NCBI GenBank assembly: GCA_947632455.1
Contig: CANRPK010000006.1
Span: 1-57,660 of the forward strand
DNA length: 57,660 nt
DNA from: an uncultured Bacilli bacterium
GTDB taxonomy: Bacteria > Bacillota_I > Bacilli_A > RF39 > UBA660
Direction of reading: 5' to 3'
This document shows positions 21,348 through 31,619 of the stretch, in pieces. Under the pieces are notes generated by a model, which was not told the origin of the DNA, made no database searches, and saw only the letters and a program-made list of their open reading frames with translations. Positions within the stretch are counted from its first letter, which is position 1; every line of letters starts with the position of its first letter. A program made the translations under genes and the position numbers.

Positions 21348-22609
21348 TATCTAAACCTCTTTTTACGTTCAGAATAACTTCTAGCTGTTAAGCTACTTTC
21401 AATTTGTTTGTAAGTTTCTATTGCTACTCCAACTACGATTAATATACCAGTACCACCAATAGTTACACTATTAGGTAACTTCGTAAATGATGATATAACA
21501 ACCGGTAAAGCCGCTAATATAACTAAGAATACTGAACCAACCGTTGTAAGTCTAGATAAAGATTTACTAATATATTTACTAGTCTCTTCGCCTGGTCTAA
21601 CGCCTGGTATATATCCTCCATTTTTATTCAAGTTTTTACTCATCTCATCAGGATTCATACTTAAGAATGTATAAAAATATCCAAATACAAATATTAATAT
21701 AATATATAATAATAATCCTGTTGGAGAAGTATAAACTATATAATTATTAACAAAATTTATTGCACTTTCATTTCCAATTACACTAACAATAGTCGCAGGA
21801 ATAGTTGTAAGTACTTGAGCAAATATTACTGGAATTACTCCGGCACTATTAATTTTAATTGGTAAGAATGATTGTTGAGCACCATACGCACTTGTCGTTC
21901 TATTAGAATATTGAATTGGTATTCTTCTTTCTGCTAACTGAATCCATATAATACCTACAATAATTAAGATATATACCAGAATAAATAAAGCAAATAAAGT
22001 AATACCAAGACCAGTTTCCATTGCTCCGCCTAAAAAGGCATTGTAAGCACCTGTAAATATTGATGGCATACTCATTATAATACCAGCCATAATAAGTAAT
22101 GATTGACCATTTCCAATTCCTTTACGTGTCATTTCATCACCCATCCAAAGTAGGAAGGCTGTACCTGCCGTCATAACTAAACTGATCTTTAAGACAACCA
22201 TAACATCTGACTCATGAAGAGTAAATACGCTTATGGCATACGCTTGGATAAAGGCAATTATTATACCTAAATATCTAGTAATTTTGTTAATTTTTTGTCT
22301 ACCAACATAACCTTGTTCTTTTAAATCTTTAAAATACGGAATAATATCCATTTGTAATAATTGAGTAATGATACTAGCTGTAATATATGGACTAACACCT
22401 AATCCAAATATTGAGAAATTTCTTAAAGCTCCACCACTCATTAAATTGAAGATTTCTAAGAAACCAAGTTCACTGGTAATATATTTTGCCCATGGAATAG
22501 TAACACCTGTTCCAACTGCAAAGAAACCTAAACAAAATAATGTAAAGTAAATTCTTTTTCTTAAGTCTTTATTTGACTTACTAAATATTTTGGCAATTCC
22601 TTTAAACAT
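21347..22609 (-). CDS. secY: protein translocase subunit SecY
   Basis: The channel subunit of the Sec translocon, 420 residues with ten hydrophobic segments. The plug region after the first helix and the GGYIPGVRPGEET cytoplasmic loop near residue 330, used by SecA and ribosomes, are conserved. It is adjacent to rplO with no gap. SecE and SecG are elsewhere. Confidence 0.98.
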   Translation of the reverse strand: MFKGIAKIFSKSNKDLRKRIYFTLFCLGFFAVGTGVTIPWAKYITSELGFLEIFNLMSGGALRNFSIFGLGVSPYITASIITQLLQMDIIPYFKDLKEQGYVGRQKINKITRYLGIIIAFIQAYAISVFTLHESDVMVVLKISLVMTAGTAFLLWMGDEMTRKGIGNGQSLLIMAGIIMSMPSIFTGAYNAFLGGAMETGLGITLFALFILVYILIIVGIIWIQLAERRIPIQYSNRTTSAYGAQQSFLPIKINSAGVIPVIFAQVLTTIPATIVSVIGNESAINFVNNYIVYTSPTGLLLYIILIFVFGYFYTFLSMNPDEMSKNLNKNGGYIPGVRPGEETSKYISKSLSRLTTVGSVFLVILAALPVVISSFTKLPNSVTIGGTGILIVVGVAIETYKQIESSLTARSYSERKKRFR

Positions 22610-23053
22610 CTAAATCACCTCAGCTTTACCGCCAGCTTTTTCAATTTTAGTAACTGCTGAAGATGAAAACATATGAGCTTTAACTGTTAATTTTTTAGTT
22701 AAATCTCCATTAGCAAGTACTTTAATACCATTTAATTGTTTTTTAACAATTCCACGTTCTTTAAGTACTTCTGGAGTAATAACATCACCATCGTTAAAAT
22801 GCTTATCTAAAGTACTTAGATTAATAGTCGCATATTTAACTTCAAAGCGAGCATTATTAAATCCTCTTTTGGGAATTCTTCTATATATTGGAGATTGACC
22901 ACCTTGGAACCAAGGACTGATACTAGCACCACTTCTTGATTTTTGACCATTTTCCCCACGTGTTGAAGTTTTACCCATACCACTTCCTGGGCCACGGCCA
23001 ACTCTTTTACGAGCTTTCATTTCATTTGTTTTTGGTAATGATTCTAACTTCAT
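22610..23053 (-). CDS. rplO: 50S ribosomal protein L15
   Basis: L15, 147 residues from ATG 23053. The glycine- and arginine-rich N-terminal extension (RVGRGPGSGMGKTSTRGENG) threads into 23S rRNA. A longer upstream frame runs into rpsE and lacks conservation, so the start was moved in. It begins directly after rpsE: rpmD (L30), which normally lies between them, is missing. Confidence 0.96.
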   Translation of the reverse strand: MKLESLPKTNEMKARKRVGRGPGSGMGKTSTRGENGQKSRSGASISPWFQGGQSPIYRRIPKRGFNNARFEVKYATINLSTLDKHFNDGDVITPEVLKERGIVKKQLNGIKVLANGDLTKKLTVKAHMFSSSAVTKIEKAGGKAEVI

Positions 23054-23054
23054 A

Positions 23055-23558
23055 TTATAATTCCTCCACGTTTTTGCCACGTAGTGCGGCAACTTTAGCT
23101 GGACTCTTTTGAGATTTTAAAGCTTCAAGTGTCGCTTTAGCAACATTTATCTTTGTATTAGATCCAAGAGATTTCGAAACAATATCCTTAACTCCTGCAA
23201 GCTCTAATACTGCACGAGCTGCACCACCGGCAATAACTCCTGTACCTTTTTTAGCAGGTTTAATCATAACTACTGCTCTTCCGACTTTTGCAGTTGCATC
23301 ATGAGGAATAGTTCTGTTATCAATAAGAGCCACTTTTGTAACATTCTTATTAGCTGCTTGTAAGGCTTTTTTAATTGCTTCAGGTACTTCGTTAGCTTTA
23401 CCATTTCCAATACCAACTAAACCTTTACGATTTCCAACTACAACTGTTGCTGAAAATCTAAAGTGTCTACCACCTTTAGTAACTTTTGTTACTCTACCAA
23501 TAGATATAACTTTTTCTTCTAATAAATTCTTTTTAGGTTCTATATTTTTCTTTGGCAT
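23055..23558 (-). CDS. rpsE: 30S ribosomal protein S5
   Basis: S5 affects decoding accuracy at the entry side of the mRNA channel. The product is 167 residues, with a double-stranded RNA-binding-like N-terminal domain (VTKGGRHFRFSATVVVG near residue 27) and a second alpha/beta domain. I chose ATG 23558, seven bases after a GGGAGG site, instead of the GTG start upstream. Confidence 0.97.
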   Translation of the reverse strand: MPKKNIEPKKNLLEEKVISIGRVTKVTKGGRHFRFSATVVVGNRKGLVGIGNGKANEVPEAIKKALQAANKNVTKVALIDNRTIPHDATAKVGRAVVMIKPAKKGTGVIAGGAARAVLELAGVKDIVSKSLGSNTKINVAKATLEALKSQKSPAKVAALRGKNVEEL

Positions 23559-23574
23559 AACTTTTCCTCCCACT

Positions 23575-23931
23575 TTAGAATTTTAAACCATTCTCACGTG
23601 CAGCTTCAGCTAAAGCTTCAACACGTCCATGGTATAAATAACCGCCCCTATCAAAAGCAACGGTATCTATTTTCTTTGCTTTGCATTTTTTAGCAATATC
23701 GGCACCTACTGCTTGAGCAGCTTCAATATTACCACCATTTTTAATTTTTAGTTCAACAGTTGATGAGCTAACTAAAGTTTTTCCAGTCTCATCATCAATT
23801 ACTTGAACATAAATGCCTTTATTTGAACGGAACACATTTAGTCTTGGAATATCTTTAGTACCACTAATTTTTTCTCTAACCCGAATATGACGTCTCTTAC
23901 GCGCTACCGTTTTAGCTTCTTTTTTAATCAT
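23575..23931 (-). CDS. rplR: 50S ribosomal protein L18
   Basis: L18 binds 5S rRNA together with L5. The 118-residue protein has the basic N-terminus [12 protein letters not shown], the [18 protein letters not shown] block and the final [17 protein letters not shown]. Confidence 0.97.
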   Translation of the reverse strand: MIKKEAKTVARKRRHIRVREKISGTKDIPRLNVFRSNKGIYVQVIDDETGKTLVSSSTVELKIKNGGNIEAAQAVGADIAKKCKAKKIDTVAFDRGGYLYHGRVEALAEAARENGLKF

Positions 23932-23951
23932 TTTATTCGACCTTCCTAACC

Positions 23952-24491
23952 TTATTTAGCTGCTTTCTTACCTTCTTTACGACGTACATATTCGCCTTTA
24001 TAACGAATACCTTTACCTTTATAAGGTTCAGGTTCTCTTACTTTACGAACATTAGCCGCAAATTCCGCAACTTTTTGTTTATCTATTCCACTAATAGTAA
24101 TTTCAGTATTACTTACTTGTTCTACTTTCATATCACTAGGAACTTCAATAACAACAGGATGAGAGAAACCAGCACTGATGTTTATTTTATTGCCACTAAC
24201 TTGAAATCTGTATCCAACACCAACTGCTTCTAATCCTTTACTAAATCCTTCACTAACACCAATAACCATGTTTTTAATTAAAGAATTCATTGTTCCTACA
24301 CATACATTAGCTTCTCTAGTTTGATTTTTTTCTTTAGTTTCAATAGTTTGTTCTTCAATAACAACTTCTACTAAATCATTAATTGCTTGAGTTAATGAAC
24401 CCTTAGGTCCTTTAACTGTAATAACATTATTTTCTATACTAGCACTAACACCATTAGGCATTGCGATCTTTCTATTACCAATTCTACTCAT
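23952..24491 (-). CDS. rplF: 50S ribosomal protein L6
   Basis: L6, 179 residues with the two repeated domains of the family, starting [15 protein letters not shown]. The conserved C-terminal segment reads [20 protein letters not shown]. It lies near the sarcin-ricin loop and the factor-binding site. Confidence 0.97.
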   Translation of the reverse strand: MSRIGNRKIAMPNGVSASIENNVITVKGPKGSLTQAINDLVEVVIEEQTIETKEKNQTREANVCVGTMNSLIKNMVIGVSEGFSKGLEAVGVGYRFQVSGNKINISAGFSHPVVIEVPSDMKVEQVSNTEITISGIDKQKVAEFAANVRKVREPEPYKGKGIRYKGEYVRRKEGKKAAK

Positions 24492-24500
24492 AGTATTTCC

Positions 24501-24896
24501 TTACCAAACATAGGCAAGTACTTCGCCTCCTAATCCTGCTTCTCTAGCTTCTTTATCAGTCATTAAACCTTTAGAAGTAGAAATAATTGCAATTCCAAGT
24601 CCATTTAGAACACGAGGAATTTCTTCACTTTTAGCATAAACTCTTAAACCAGATTTACTAATTCTTTTAAGTCCAGTAATAACTCTTTCTTTCTTTTCGC
24701 CATATTTTAAAGTAATTGTAAGCTTATTACCAGTTATAGCTTCTTCATTTTTATAATCAGCTATATATCCTTCTCTTTTAAGAATTTCTGCAATTCCTAA
24801 AGTCATCTTTGTTCCAATAACTTCAACTTCTTCATATTTCATTTGATTTGCATTACGAATTCTTGTAAGCATATCAGCAATTTTATCTTGAACCAT
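24501..24896 (-). CDS. rpsH: 30S ribosomal protein S8
   Basis: S8, 131 residues, binds helix 21 of 16S rRNA. The N-terminal [11 protein letters not shown] and C-terminal [19 protein letters not shown] motifs are diagnostic. Confidence 0.97.
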   Translation of the reverse strand: MVQDKIADMLTRIRNANQMKYEEVEVIGTKMTLGIAEILKREGYIADYKNEEAITGNKLTITLKYGEKKERVITGLKRISKSGLRVYAKSEEIPRVLNGLGIAIISTSKGLMTDKEAREAGLGGEVLAYVW

Positions 24897-24912
24897 TTAA
24901 ATTCCTCCTTCC

Positions 24913-25098
24913 TTACCAACTTGATTTCTTAACGCCTGGTATTTTACCTTCATTTGCAAGTTCTCTAAAGCAAATACGGCAAATTCCAAACTTACGCATT
25001 ACGCCATGAGGTCTACCGCATCTTTCACATCTAGTATAAGCACGAACTTGAAACTTAGGTGTTCTTTTATTTTTAATAATCATACTTTTCTTTGCCAT
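24913..25098 (-). CDS. rpsN: 30S ribosomal protein S14, zinc type
   Basis: A 61-residue short S14 with four zinc ligands (CERC near residue 24, CRIC near 40), the type Z found in many Bacilli. It sits between rplE and rpsH. Confidence 0.97.
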   Translation of the reverse strand: MAKKSMIIKNKRTPKFQVRAYTRCERCGRPHGVMRKFGICRICFRELANEGKIPGVKKSSW

Positions 25099-25107
25099 AG
25101 TTACCTC

Positions 25108-25647
25108 CTAATTCTTAAAAGGCATACCAAATGCCTTTAATAAAGCAAATGCTTCTTCGTTAGTTTTAGCAGTTGTAACGAATACAATATCCATACCACG
25201 AACTTTAACAACATTATCATATTCAATTTCTGGGAAAATTAATTGTTCTTTAATTCCTAAAGTATAGTTACCTTTTCCATCAAATGCAGTTTTAGAAACA
25301 CCTCTAAAATCACGAACACGAGGAAGTGCTACTCTGATTAATTTTTCCATAAAATTATACATAGCTTCTCCTCTTAAAGTAACTTTAACTCCTATTGCTT
25401 GTCCTTCACGAACTTTAAAACCAGCAATAGATTTTTTAGCTTTAGTAACTACTGTCTTTTGACCAGTTATAAGCTCTAAATCTTTTTGAGCAGCTTCAAT
25501 AAATTTATGATCATGAGATCCATCTCCACAACCCATATTTATAACGATTTTTTCTAATTTTGGTACTTGCATTATACTTGAATATTTAAATTCATCTTTT
25601 AAACTTTTAACGATTTTTTCATCGTAAATCTTTTTATAGTTACTCAT
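25108..25647 (-). CDS. rplE: 50S ribosomal protein L5
   Basis: L5, 179 residues, binds 5S rRNA and forms an intersubunit bridge with S13. Diagnostic stretches are [15 protein letters not shown] near residue 28, [19 protein letters not shown] near 80 and the RDFRGVS block. Confidence 0.97.
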   Translation of the reverse strand: MSNYKKIYDEKIVKSLKDEFKYSSIMQVPKLEKIVINMGCGDGSHDHKFIEAAQKDLELITGQKTVVTKAKKSIAGFKVREGQAIGVKVTLRGEAMYNFMEKLIRVALPRVRDFRGVSKTAFDGKGNYTLGIKEQLIFPEIEYDNVVKVRGMDIVFVTTAKTNEEAFALLKAFGMPFKN

Positions 25648-25657
25648 AAATATTCAC

Positions 25658-25933
25658 CTACTTAGTCTTACTTTCTTTTTTAGTTTTTGTTGTAGCTTTT
25701 TTCTCTTCTTTTACTGTAGTTTTTTTAACATTTGATACGTGAATAGGTGCCTCTATATCGAATATTCCACCTTTATCATTTTGATTATTTGGTTTAACGT
25801 GTTTTTTAACCATATTAAGTCCTTCAACAACAACTTTATTTTCTGTTTTTAAAGTTTTAATAACTTTTCCACTTTTACCTTTATCTTTACCGGCAATTAT
25901 CATTACTTCATCGCCAACTTTAATTTTCATCAT
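25658..25933 (-). CDS. rplX: 50S ribosomal protein L24
   Basis: L24, 91 residues, with the KOW motif ([19 protein letters not shown], residues 6-24) and a Lys-rich C-terminal tail slightly longer than usual. Two adjacent ATG codons follow an AGGAGG site; the first is taken. Confidence 0.96.
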   Translation of the reverse strand: MMKIKVGDEVMIIAGKDKGKSGKVIKTLKTENKVVVEGLNMVKKHVKPNNQNDKGGIFDIEAPIHVSNVKKTTVKEEKKATTKTKKESKTK

Positions 25934-25943
25934 TTAAAGCCTC

Positions 25944-26312
25944 CTAAATAACTTCCTTAGCTAAAGAAACAATCTTCATATAATCATGTTCTCTTAGCTC
26001 TCTTGCAACCGGTCCTAAAACTCTAGTTCCAAGTGGAGTTTTGTCATCTTTAATTAAAACACAAGCGTTGTCATCAAATTTAATATAGCTTCCATCATTT
26101 CTTCTAATACCTTCACGAGTTCTAACAATAACTGCTTTTACAACTTTACCTTTTTTCATATTTGAATTAGGTATCGCTTTTTTAACAGTTCCGACTACTA
26201 CATCTCCGATATTTCCATATTTAACTTTAGAACCACCCATAACTCTTATAACAAGTAATTCTCTAGCTCCGGTATTATCGGCAACTTTTAATACTGTTTC
26301 CTGTTGAACCAT
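25944..26312 (-). CDS. rplN: 50S ribosomal protein L14
   Basis: L14, 122 residues, at the subunit interface. It starts [18 protein letters not shown] and ends EVI, with the [19 protein letters not shown] block typical of the family. Confidence 0.97.
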   Translation of the reverse strand: MVQQETVLKVADNTGARELLVIRVMGGSKVKYGNIGDVVVGTVKKAIPNSNMKKGKVVKAVIVRTREGIRRNDGSYIKFDDNACVLIKDDKTPLGTRVLGPVARELREHDYMKIVSLAKEVI

Positions 26313-26323
26313 TTTAATACCTC

Positions 26324-26581
26324 CTATAGAATTACAGCTTTAGAAACGATTTCTACTAGTTCATATCTTTTAGTTTTAGATAATGGCTTAGTAGCTCTAA
26401 TTCTAACTGTATCTCCCATTCCAGCTTCATTCTTTTCATCATGAGCAGTATATTTTTTTGAATATTTAACACGTTTACCATATAATGGATGAGTCTTATA
26501 AGTTTCTACTAAAACAGTAATAGTTTTATCATTAGCATTACTAACAACTCTTCCGACTAATTCTTGTTTTCTATTCTCCAT
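26324..26581 (-). CDS. rpsQ: 30S ribosomal protein S17
   Basis: S17, 85 residues from ATG 26581, an OB-fold protein that binds 16S rRNA. The [17 protein letters not shown] and KYTAHDE motifs are present. The start is six bases after AAGGAGG; the frame continues upstream into rpmC without conservation. The two genes overlap by 11 bases. Confidence 0.95.
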   Translation of the reverse strand: MENRKQELVGRVVSNANDKTITVLVETYKTHPLYGKRVKYSKKYTAHDEKNEAGMGDTVRIRATKPLSKTKRYELVEIVSKAVIL

Positions 26582-26780
26582 CATGAGCCTCCTTAAGTTC
26601 TTTTTCACGCATAACAGTTTTCATTCTCGCTACATCTTTTCTAAGTTCTTTAATTTTTGAAGGCTTCTCTAAAGTACCAGTAGCTTGTTTCATACGAAGA
26701 TTAAATAATTCTTTTTTAGTTTCTCTAATCTTGCCTTCTAATTCTTTGTTAGAAAGTTCTCTTATATCTTTAATTTTCAA
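26571..26780 (-). CDS. rpmC: 50S ribosomal protein L29
   Basis: L29, a two-helix protein near the tunnel exit and SRP site. I chose TTG 26780 (69 residues, starting [13 protein letters not shown] after fMet), five bases after the AAGGAAGGTGG site. A GTG at 26789 lies inside that site. It overlaps the end of rplP by 11 bases. Confidence 0.92.
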   Translation of the reverse strand: MKIKDIRELSNKELEGKIRETKKELFNLRMKQATGTLEKPSKIKELRKDVARMKTVMREKELKEAHDGE

Positions 26781-27204
26781 GAGTTCCACCTTCCTTTACA
26801 TCTTTTTTCACAAATTTTGTTTTAATTGGTAACTTATAACTAGCAAGTCTTAAAGCTTCTCTAGCTGTTGCTTCATCAACGCCACCAATTTCAAACATAA
26901 TCTTTCCTTCTTTAACTACAGCTACCCAATCTTCTACATTACCTTTTCCTGTTCCTTGACGAGTTTCAAGAGGTTTTTTTGTAATGGCTAAGTGTGGGAA
27001 AATATTGATCCAAACTCTACCACCACGTTTCATGTAACGAGTCATTGCGATACGAGCAGCCTCTATTTGACGAGCTGAAATCCAAGCCCCTTGTTTAGCT
27101 TGAAGACCATACTCTCCAAAATGAAGTTCAGTATTTCCTCTAGCATGACCATCATAAGTTAATCTATGTGGTTTTCTATATTTGGTCTTCTTTGGCATTA
27201 ACAT
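26770..27204 (-). CDS. rplP: 50S ribosomal protein L16
   Basis: L16, 144 residues, organises the A-site tRNA region of the large subunit. The start is [14 protein letters not shown], nine bases after AGGAG; it overlaps the end of rpsC. The block [20 protein letters not shown] and the [15 protein letters not shown] stretch, close to the arginine hydroxylated in some bacteria, are conserved. Confidence 0.95.
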   Translation of the reverse strand: MLMPKKTKYRKPHRLTYDGHARGNTELHFGEYGLQAKQGAWISARQIEAARIAMTRYMKRGGRVWINIFPHLAITKKPLETRQGTGKGNVEDWVAVVKEGKIMFEIGGVDEATAREALRLASYKLPIKTKFVKKDVKEGGTLEN

Positions 27205-27859
27205 GAGCTCCATCTCCTCTCATCATCTTTTTAGCTGGTAGAATTTCATCTTTATAAATCCAAACTTTTACTCCTATTTTTCCATAAGTAGTATCAGCTT
27301 CAGCTATAGCGTAATCTACATCAGCTCTAATTGTATGAAGTGGTACAGTTCCTTCAGTATATCCTTCAGTACGAGCCATTTCTGCTCCACCTAATCTTCC
27401 AGATACACTAGTTTTAATACCTTTAGCTCCAGCTTTCATTGTATTTCTAATTGCTCTTTTTTGTGCACTTCTAAATGGTGCTCTAGCTTCAATTTGTGAA
27501 GCAATATTTTGCGCAACTAATTTAGCATTTAAATCTGGATTTTTAACTTCAACGATATTAACATATACATCTTCATCAACTAATTTTTTAATATCTTTTC
27601 TTAATTTTTCGATGTCTTCTCCGCCTTTACCAATAATTACACCAGGCTTAGCAGTATTAATTGTTACATCAATTCTATTTTTCTTACGTTCAATAACAAT
27701 ACTAGCAACTGCAGCATCTTTTAATTTTTTCTCAAGATATTCTCTAATTTTAATATCTTTATTTAAAGTAGCAGCATAATCTTTATTCGCATACCATTTA
27801 GATTCCCAATCTTTATTAACACCAAGTCTAAAACCTATTGGATTAACTTTTTGTCCCAT
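27176..27859 (-). CDS. rpsC: 30S ribosomal protein S3
   Basis: S3, 227 residues, forms part of the mRNA entry channel and its helicase activity. The KH domain ([18 protein letters not shown] near residue 75) and the C-terminal block [17 protein letters not shown] are conserved. It overlaps rplV by one base. Confidence 0.97.
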   Translation of the reverse strand: MGQKVNPIGFRLGVNKDWESKWYANKDYAATLNKDIKIREYLEKKLKDAAVASIVIERKKNRIDVTINTAKPGVIIGKGGEDIEKLRKDIKKLVDEDVYVNIVEVKNPDLNAKLVAQNIASQIEARAPFRSAQKRAIRNTMKAGAKGIKTSVSGRLGGAEMARTEGYTEGTVPLHTIRADVDYAIAEADTTYGKIGVKVWIYKDEILPAKKMMRGDGAHVNAKEDQI

Positions 27860-28209
27860 TATGCTTCCTCCTTAACTTTACCATCACTAACTTTAATAGT
27901 TATATGACTTGTTCTTTTATCTCTTCTATCAACATTTCCACGGCTAGCAAATTTAATTCTTTTATAAACTTGTCCCGGATTAATATAGCACTCACTAATT
28001 CTTAATTCTTCTTCTTTAGCACCATTATTATTAACTGCATTAGCTATAGCACTGTTAAGAACTTTAAGAATTAATCTTGCTGCTTTAGTATTAGTATTTT
28101 CTAAAATACCTTGAGCAGTTTGTACATCTTTACCACGGATTAAATCTAATGTCATTCTAGCTTTTCTAGGGGCAATCATAGCTCCCTTATGTATTGCATA
28201 AGCTTCCAT
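27859..28209 (-). CDS. rplV: 50S ribosomal protein L22
   Basis: L22, 116 residues, lines the exit tunnel; macrolide-resistance changes map to its loop. The family block [18 protein letters not shown] is at residues 16-33 and the [16 protein letters not shown] stretch lies near the C-terminus. Confidence 0.97.
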   Translation of the reverse strand: MEAYAIHKGAMIAPRKARMTLDLIRGKDVQTAQGILENTNTKAARLILKVLNSAIANAVNNNGAKEEELRISECYINPGQVYKRIKFASRGNVDRRDKRTSHITIKVSDGKVKEEA

Positions 28210-28220
28210 TTATTTACCTC

Positions 28221-28484
28221 CTACTTTTGTCCTGCATGGCCACCAAACTTACGAGTCATTGAAAACTCTCCAAGTTTATGTCCTACCATATCTTCTGTAA
28301 TATAAACAGGAATAAATTCCTTTCCATTATGAACAGCAATAGTATGTCCTACAAAATCAGGAAAAATAGTTGAACGACGTGACCAAGTTTTAATAACTTC
28401 TTTTTTGCCAGTCTTATTTAATTCTTGAACCTTCTTAAGTAATCTATCGAAAACATAAGGTCCTTTCTTTAAACTTCTTGCCAT
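28221..28484 (-). CDS. rpsS: 30S ribosomal protein S19
   Basis: S19, 87 residues, in the head of the small subunit next to S13. It begins [16 protein letters not shown] and carries the [15 protein letters not shown] and GEFSMTR blocks. ATG 28484 is chosen because an AGGTGAG site lies just upstream; a GTG further up is part of that site. Confidence 0.96.
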   Translation of the reverse strand: MARSLKKGPYVFDRLLKKVQELNKTGKKEVIKTWSRRSTIFPDFVGHTIAVHNGKEFIPVYITEDMVGHKLGEFSMTRKFGGHAGQK

Positions 28485-28493
28485 TTTACTCAC

Positions 28494-29324
28494 CTATTTG
28501 TTCTTTCTACTAACAATTAACTTGCTAGAAGCTTTTTTATTTTTTCTTGTCTTATAACCAAGTGCTGGTTTACCCCAAGGTGTCATTGGACTCTTACGTC
28601 CTACTGGAGTACGTCCTTCACCACCACCATGAGGGTGATCATTAGGGTTCATAACAGATCCACGGTTTGTAGGTCTAATTCCCATATGACGTTTACGTCC
28701 AGCTTTTCCTAAATTAACAAGTTCGTAATCTTCATTACCAACTACTCCTATAGTAGCCATACATGCTCCAAGAACTTTTCTAGTTTCACCACTTTGAAGA
28801 CGAAGAATAACATATTTACCATCACGGCCTAATATTTGAGCACTAGCTCCCGCACTTCTTGCCATCTCAGCACCTTTACCAGGCTTAAGTTCTATACAAT
28901 GTACTACTGTACCTACTGGAATAACTTCAAGAGGTAAAGCATTACCAACTTTAATATCTGCATCACGACCATTTTCAATGATCATGCCAACTTCTAATCC
29001 TTTAGGAGCTATAATATATCTTTTTTCACCATCTAAATAGTTAATTAAAGCTATATTAGCACTTCTGTTTGGATCGTATTCAATACTTGCTACTCTACCA
29101 GTAACATTTGTTTTGTTTCGCTTATAATCAATTAAACGGTATTTTCTTTTTGCTCCGCCACCAATATGACGAACAGTTAACTTACCTTGATTATTTCTAC
29201 CACCAGTTTTAATTTTAGTTTTTGTTAAACTTTTTGTAGGAGTACTAGTAGTTATCTCTTCATTAACAAGTGTAGTCATTCCCCTACGTCCATTAGTAGT
29301 AGGTTTAAATTTCTTAATAGCCAT
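28494..29324 (-). CDS. rplB: 50S ribosomal protein L2
   Basis: L2, 276 residues, binds 23S rRNA and is needed for peptidyl transferase assembly. The C-terminal [19 protein letters not shown] segment near residue 225 holds the universally conserved His. The basic tail is typical. Confidence 0.98.
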   Translation of the reverse strand: MAIKKFKPTTNGRRGMTTLVNEEITTSTPTKSLTKTKIKTGGRNNQGKLTVRHIGGGAKRKYRLIDYKRNKTNVTGRVASIEYDPNRSANIALINYLDGEKRYIIAPKGLEVGMIIENGRDADIKVGNALPLEVIPVGTVVHCIELKPGKGAEMARSAGASAQILGRDGKYVILRLQSGETRKVLGACMATIGVVGNEDYELVNLGKAGRKRHMGIRPTNRGSVMNPNDHPHGGGEGRTPVGRKSPMTPWGKPALGYKTRKNKKASSKLIVSRKNK

Positions 29325-29337
29325 AACTTACGCCTCC

Positions 29338-29616
29338 TTATAATTCAATATTAGAGTTTTTATCTAAGGTAACAATCGCTTTTTTATAAGTTTTAGTTTT
29401 ACCTGTATATCTTCCAACTCTTCTATCTTTAGCTTTTGTATTTAATGTATTTACACTTAATACTTTAACTCCAAATGCTTTTTCAATCGCTTTTTTAATT
29501 TGTGATTTATTAGCTGTATCAGCTACTTTAAATGTATATACATTATCTTTTTGCATTTTATTTGCACTTTTTTCAGTAATAACTGGTGAATAAATAATAT
29601 CTGTATAATCTTTCAT
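29338..29616 (-). CDS. rplW: 50S ribosomal protein L23
   Basis: L23, 92 residues, docks trigger factor and SRP at the tunnel exit. Conserved parts are SPVITEKSANKMQ near residue 10 and KAIEKAFGVKVLSVNTL near 41. The start overlaps the rplD stop by one base. Confidence 0.97.
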   Translation of the reverse strand: MKDYTDIIYSPVITEKSANKMQKDNVYTFKVADTANKSQIKKAIEKAFGVKVLSVNTLNTKAKDRRVGRYTGKTKTYKKAIVTLDKNSNIEL

Positions 29617-30236
29617 TATTTAAGCACCTCCTCGATTTTTTGGATAGCTTCTTCGGTAATTACAAGAACATCAGCATTTACGATATCTAAAGCATTGATA
29701 TCTTCACTCATAATATGATAAGCATATCCTAAATTTTTTGTAGCCATATATAAATTTTCATTTTCATCTTTAGTTACAAATAATACTTTTCCTTCAAGTT
29801 TTAAACTTTTAATTAATTCTTTAACTTCTTTAGTTTTTAAACTCTCAAGTTTTAAACTATCTAATACTACTAACTCTTTATCTTGAGCTTTATGTGATAA
29901 AGCACTCTTTAAAGCTAGTACTCTTTCTTTTCTATTAATATCAAAAGTATAATCGCGAGGGCTGATTGCATGAACCATACCGCCGCCTCTCCATTGAGGA
30001 GCACGTGTACTACCTTGACGAGCACGTCCAGTACCTTTTTGTTTCCAAGGCTTTCTTCCTCCTCCAGAAACTTCACCACGATTTTTAGCTTTTGCTGTAC
30101 CTTGACGAGTAGCATCAAGTTGTAATCTAATCATCTTTTTTAAAACTAAATCATTAGCTTCAATATTCCAAACACTGTCTTTTAAAGTTAAATCTTTAAC
30201 TTCTTCACCAGCGATATTTTTAACTTTTACTTTCAT
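29616..30236 (-). CDS. rplD: 50S ribosomal protein L4
   Basis: L4, 206 residues. The extended loop that reaches the exit tunnel (GGGRKPWKQKGTGRARQGS near residue 59) is intact. In several bacteria L4 represses its own S10 operon; whether the leader here does this is unknown. Confidence 0.97.
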   Translation of the reverse strand: MKVKVKNIAGEEVKDLTLKDSVWNIEANDLVLKKMIRLQLDATRQGTAKAKNRGEVSGGGRKPWKQKGTGRARQGSTRAPQWRGGGMVHAISPRDYTFDINRKERVLALKSALSHKAQDKELVVLDSLKLESLKTKEVKELIKSLKLEGKVLFVTKDENENLYMATKNLGYAYHIMSEDINALDIVNADVLVITEEAIQKIEEVLK

Positions 30237-30258
30237 TTTTCGAATTCCTTTCTAAAAA

Positions 30259-31056
30259 CTAATTGTTTTCTCCTGGATTTTCGGAAGCAGTTTCTGTTTC
30301 TGTAGTCTCTTCAGTTACTTCTTCAACAGTTGTAACTTCTTCATTATTGCTTTCTTCAGTAACTTCACTTGGTGCCTCAACTACTTCATCAACAACAGTC
30401 TCATAAGTTAAAATTTCTTTTGGTGCTTTCTTTTTAGAATTTTTAACTGCTGTTTTAATTAATACTAATGAATTTTTTGCTCCCGGAATATTGCCACTAA
30501 CTAAAATATAGTTTTCATTTTCATTAACTTCAATAACTTCCAAATTTTGAATAGTAACAGTTTCTACACCCATATGTCCAGATAAATGTTTACCTTTTAA
30601 AACTCTTTTTGGAAGCATTGTTCCCATAGATCCTGGTCTTCTGTGATACATTGAACCATGAGTTTCAGGTCCTCTAGATTGATTATAACGTTTAATAACT
30701 CCAGTAAAACCTTTACCTTTGCTAGTACCTGTAACGTCAATAATATCCCCTACTTCAAACAAACTTGCGCCTATTGTATCACCAACGTTATAAGTTCCCT
30801 CATAATCTCTGATTTCCTTTAAGAAGCGCTTAGGAGTTGTGTTTGCTTTCTTAGCTCTACCAATTTCTGCCTTAGTAGCTCTTTTTTCTTTTTTCTCAAA
30901 TACGCCTAATTGAATAGCATTATAGCCATCAGACTCTTTAGTTTTAACTTGCATTACAGTATTAGGAGCAACCTCAACAACTGTAACAGGAATTAACTTA
31001 CCATCTTTAGAAAAAACTTGAGTCATTCCGAGCTTACGCCCTAAGATTCCTTTCAT
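30259..31056 (-). CDS. rplC: 50S ribosomal protein L3 with acidic C-terminal extension
   Basis: L3 helps form the peptidyl transferase centre. The first 210 residues are a normal L3: [13 protein letters not shown] at the start, [16 protein letters not shown] near residue 109 and the [12 protein letters not shown] loop near 135. Residues 210-265 form an extra tail of mostly Glu, Thr, Val and Ser, predicted to be disordered and very acidic, which is unusual for a ribosomal protein. The tail is in frame, with no sign of a frameshift. Confidence 0.96.
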   Translation of the reverse strand: MKGILGRKLGMTQVFSKDGKLIPVTVVEVAPNTVMQVKTKESDGYNAIQLGVFEKKEKRATKAEIGRAKKANTTPKRFLKEIRDYEGTYNVGDTIGASLFEVGDIIDVTGTSKGKGFTGVIKRYNQSRGPETHGSMYHRRPGSMGTMLPKRVLKGKHLSGHMGVETVTIQNLEVIEVNENENYILVSGNIPGAKNSLVLIKTAVKNSKKKAPKEILTYETVVDEVVEAPSEVTEESNNEEVTTVEEVTEETTETETASENPGENN

Positions 31057-31075
31057 TTTTTAATCCTCTTTTCTA

Positions 31076-31384
31076 TTATAATTTTATATCAATGTCAACA
31101 CCACTAGGTAAATCTAAATGAGTTAAAGCATCAATAGTTTCTTTACTTGGGTTTTTAATATCTACAAGTCTTTTATGAGTACGCATTTCAAATTGTTCAC
31201 GTGCATCTTTATATTTGTGTACCGCTCTTAAAACAGTATATTTTTGAACTTCTGTTGGAAGTGGTACAGGTCCAGATATTTCCCCACCTGTTCTTTTTAC
31301 AGTTTCTACAATTTTTAAAGCCGCAGTATCAAGAAGTCTATGATCATAAGCTTTTAAATTGATTCTAACTTTTGTATTTGACAT
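31076..31384 (-). CDS. rpsJ: 30S ribosomal protein S10 (NusE)
   Basis: S10, 102 residues, doubles as NusE in transcription antitermination. The [13 protein letters not shown] start and the long loop with [16 protein letters not shown] are conserved. It is the first gene of the cluster and has a leader of about 130 bases. Confidence 0.97.
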   Translation of the reverse strand: MSNTKVRINLKAYDHRLLDTAALKIVETVKRTGGEISGPVPLPTEVQKYTVLRAVHKYKDAREQFEMRTHKRLVDIKNPSKETIDALTHLDLPSGVDIDIKL

Positions 31385-31514
31385 TATTCATGTCCTCCTT
31401 TCGCCTATATCTAGTATAGACTTGCATCCGTCCGAATTAACCTGATAGTAGATTTGAATGAAACAACCAACCCTAGCGTATCAGCAACCTCGTACATCCA
31501 AGCCAGTCATACGC
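31385..31514 (-). promoter_or_regulatory. long structured leader of the S10 cluster
   Basis: About 130 untranslated bases lie between the promoter and rpsJ. Possible pairings include TTGCGTAT with ATACGCTA and a local CTATA/ATATAG hairpin. Such leaders often carry ribosomal protein autoregulation, but I cannot assign a known leader family by eye. Confidence 0.5.
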
Positions 31515-31520
31515 AATAAA

Positions 31521-31549
31521 TTATATCAATATATTCTATGAACGTCAAG
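31521..31549 (-). promoter_or_regulatory. sigma-A promoter of the ribosomal cluster
   Basis: TTGACG and TATAAT with a 17-base spacer, the only strong promoter seen upstream of rpsJ. Confidence 0.8.
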
Positions 31550-31564
31550 TAAAAATTAGCATTT

Positions 31565-31619
31565 AAATAAAAAAAATGCTGTTATAATCGCAGGTTATCT
31601 AACCTACAATATCAGCATT
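31565..31619 (-). terminator. terminator upstream of the ribosomal cluster promoter
   Basis: On the minus strand, AATGCTG and CAGCATT bracket an inner AGGTT/AACCT hairpin and are followed by a T-run. It would end transcription coming from VP-C and the orphan fragment. Confidence 0.7.
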
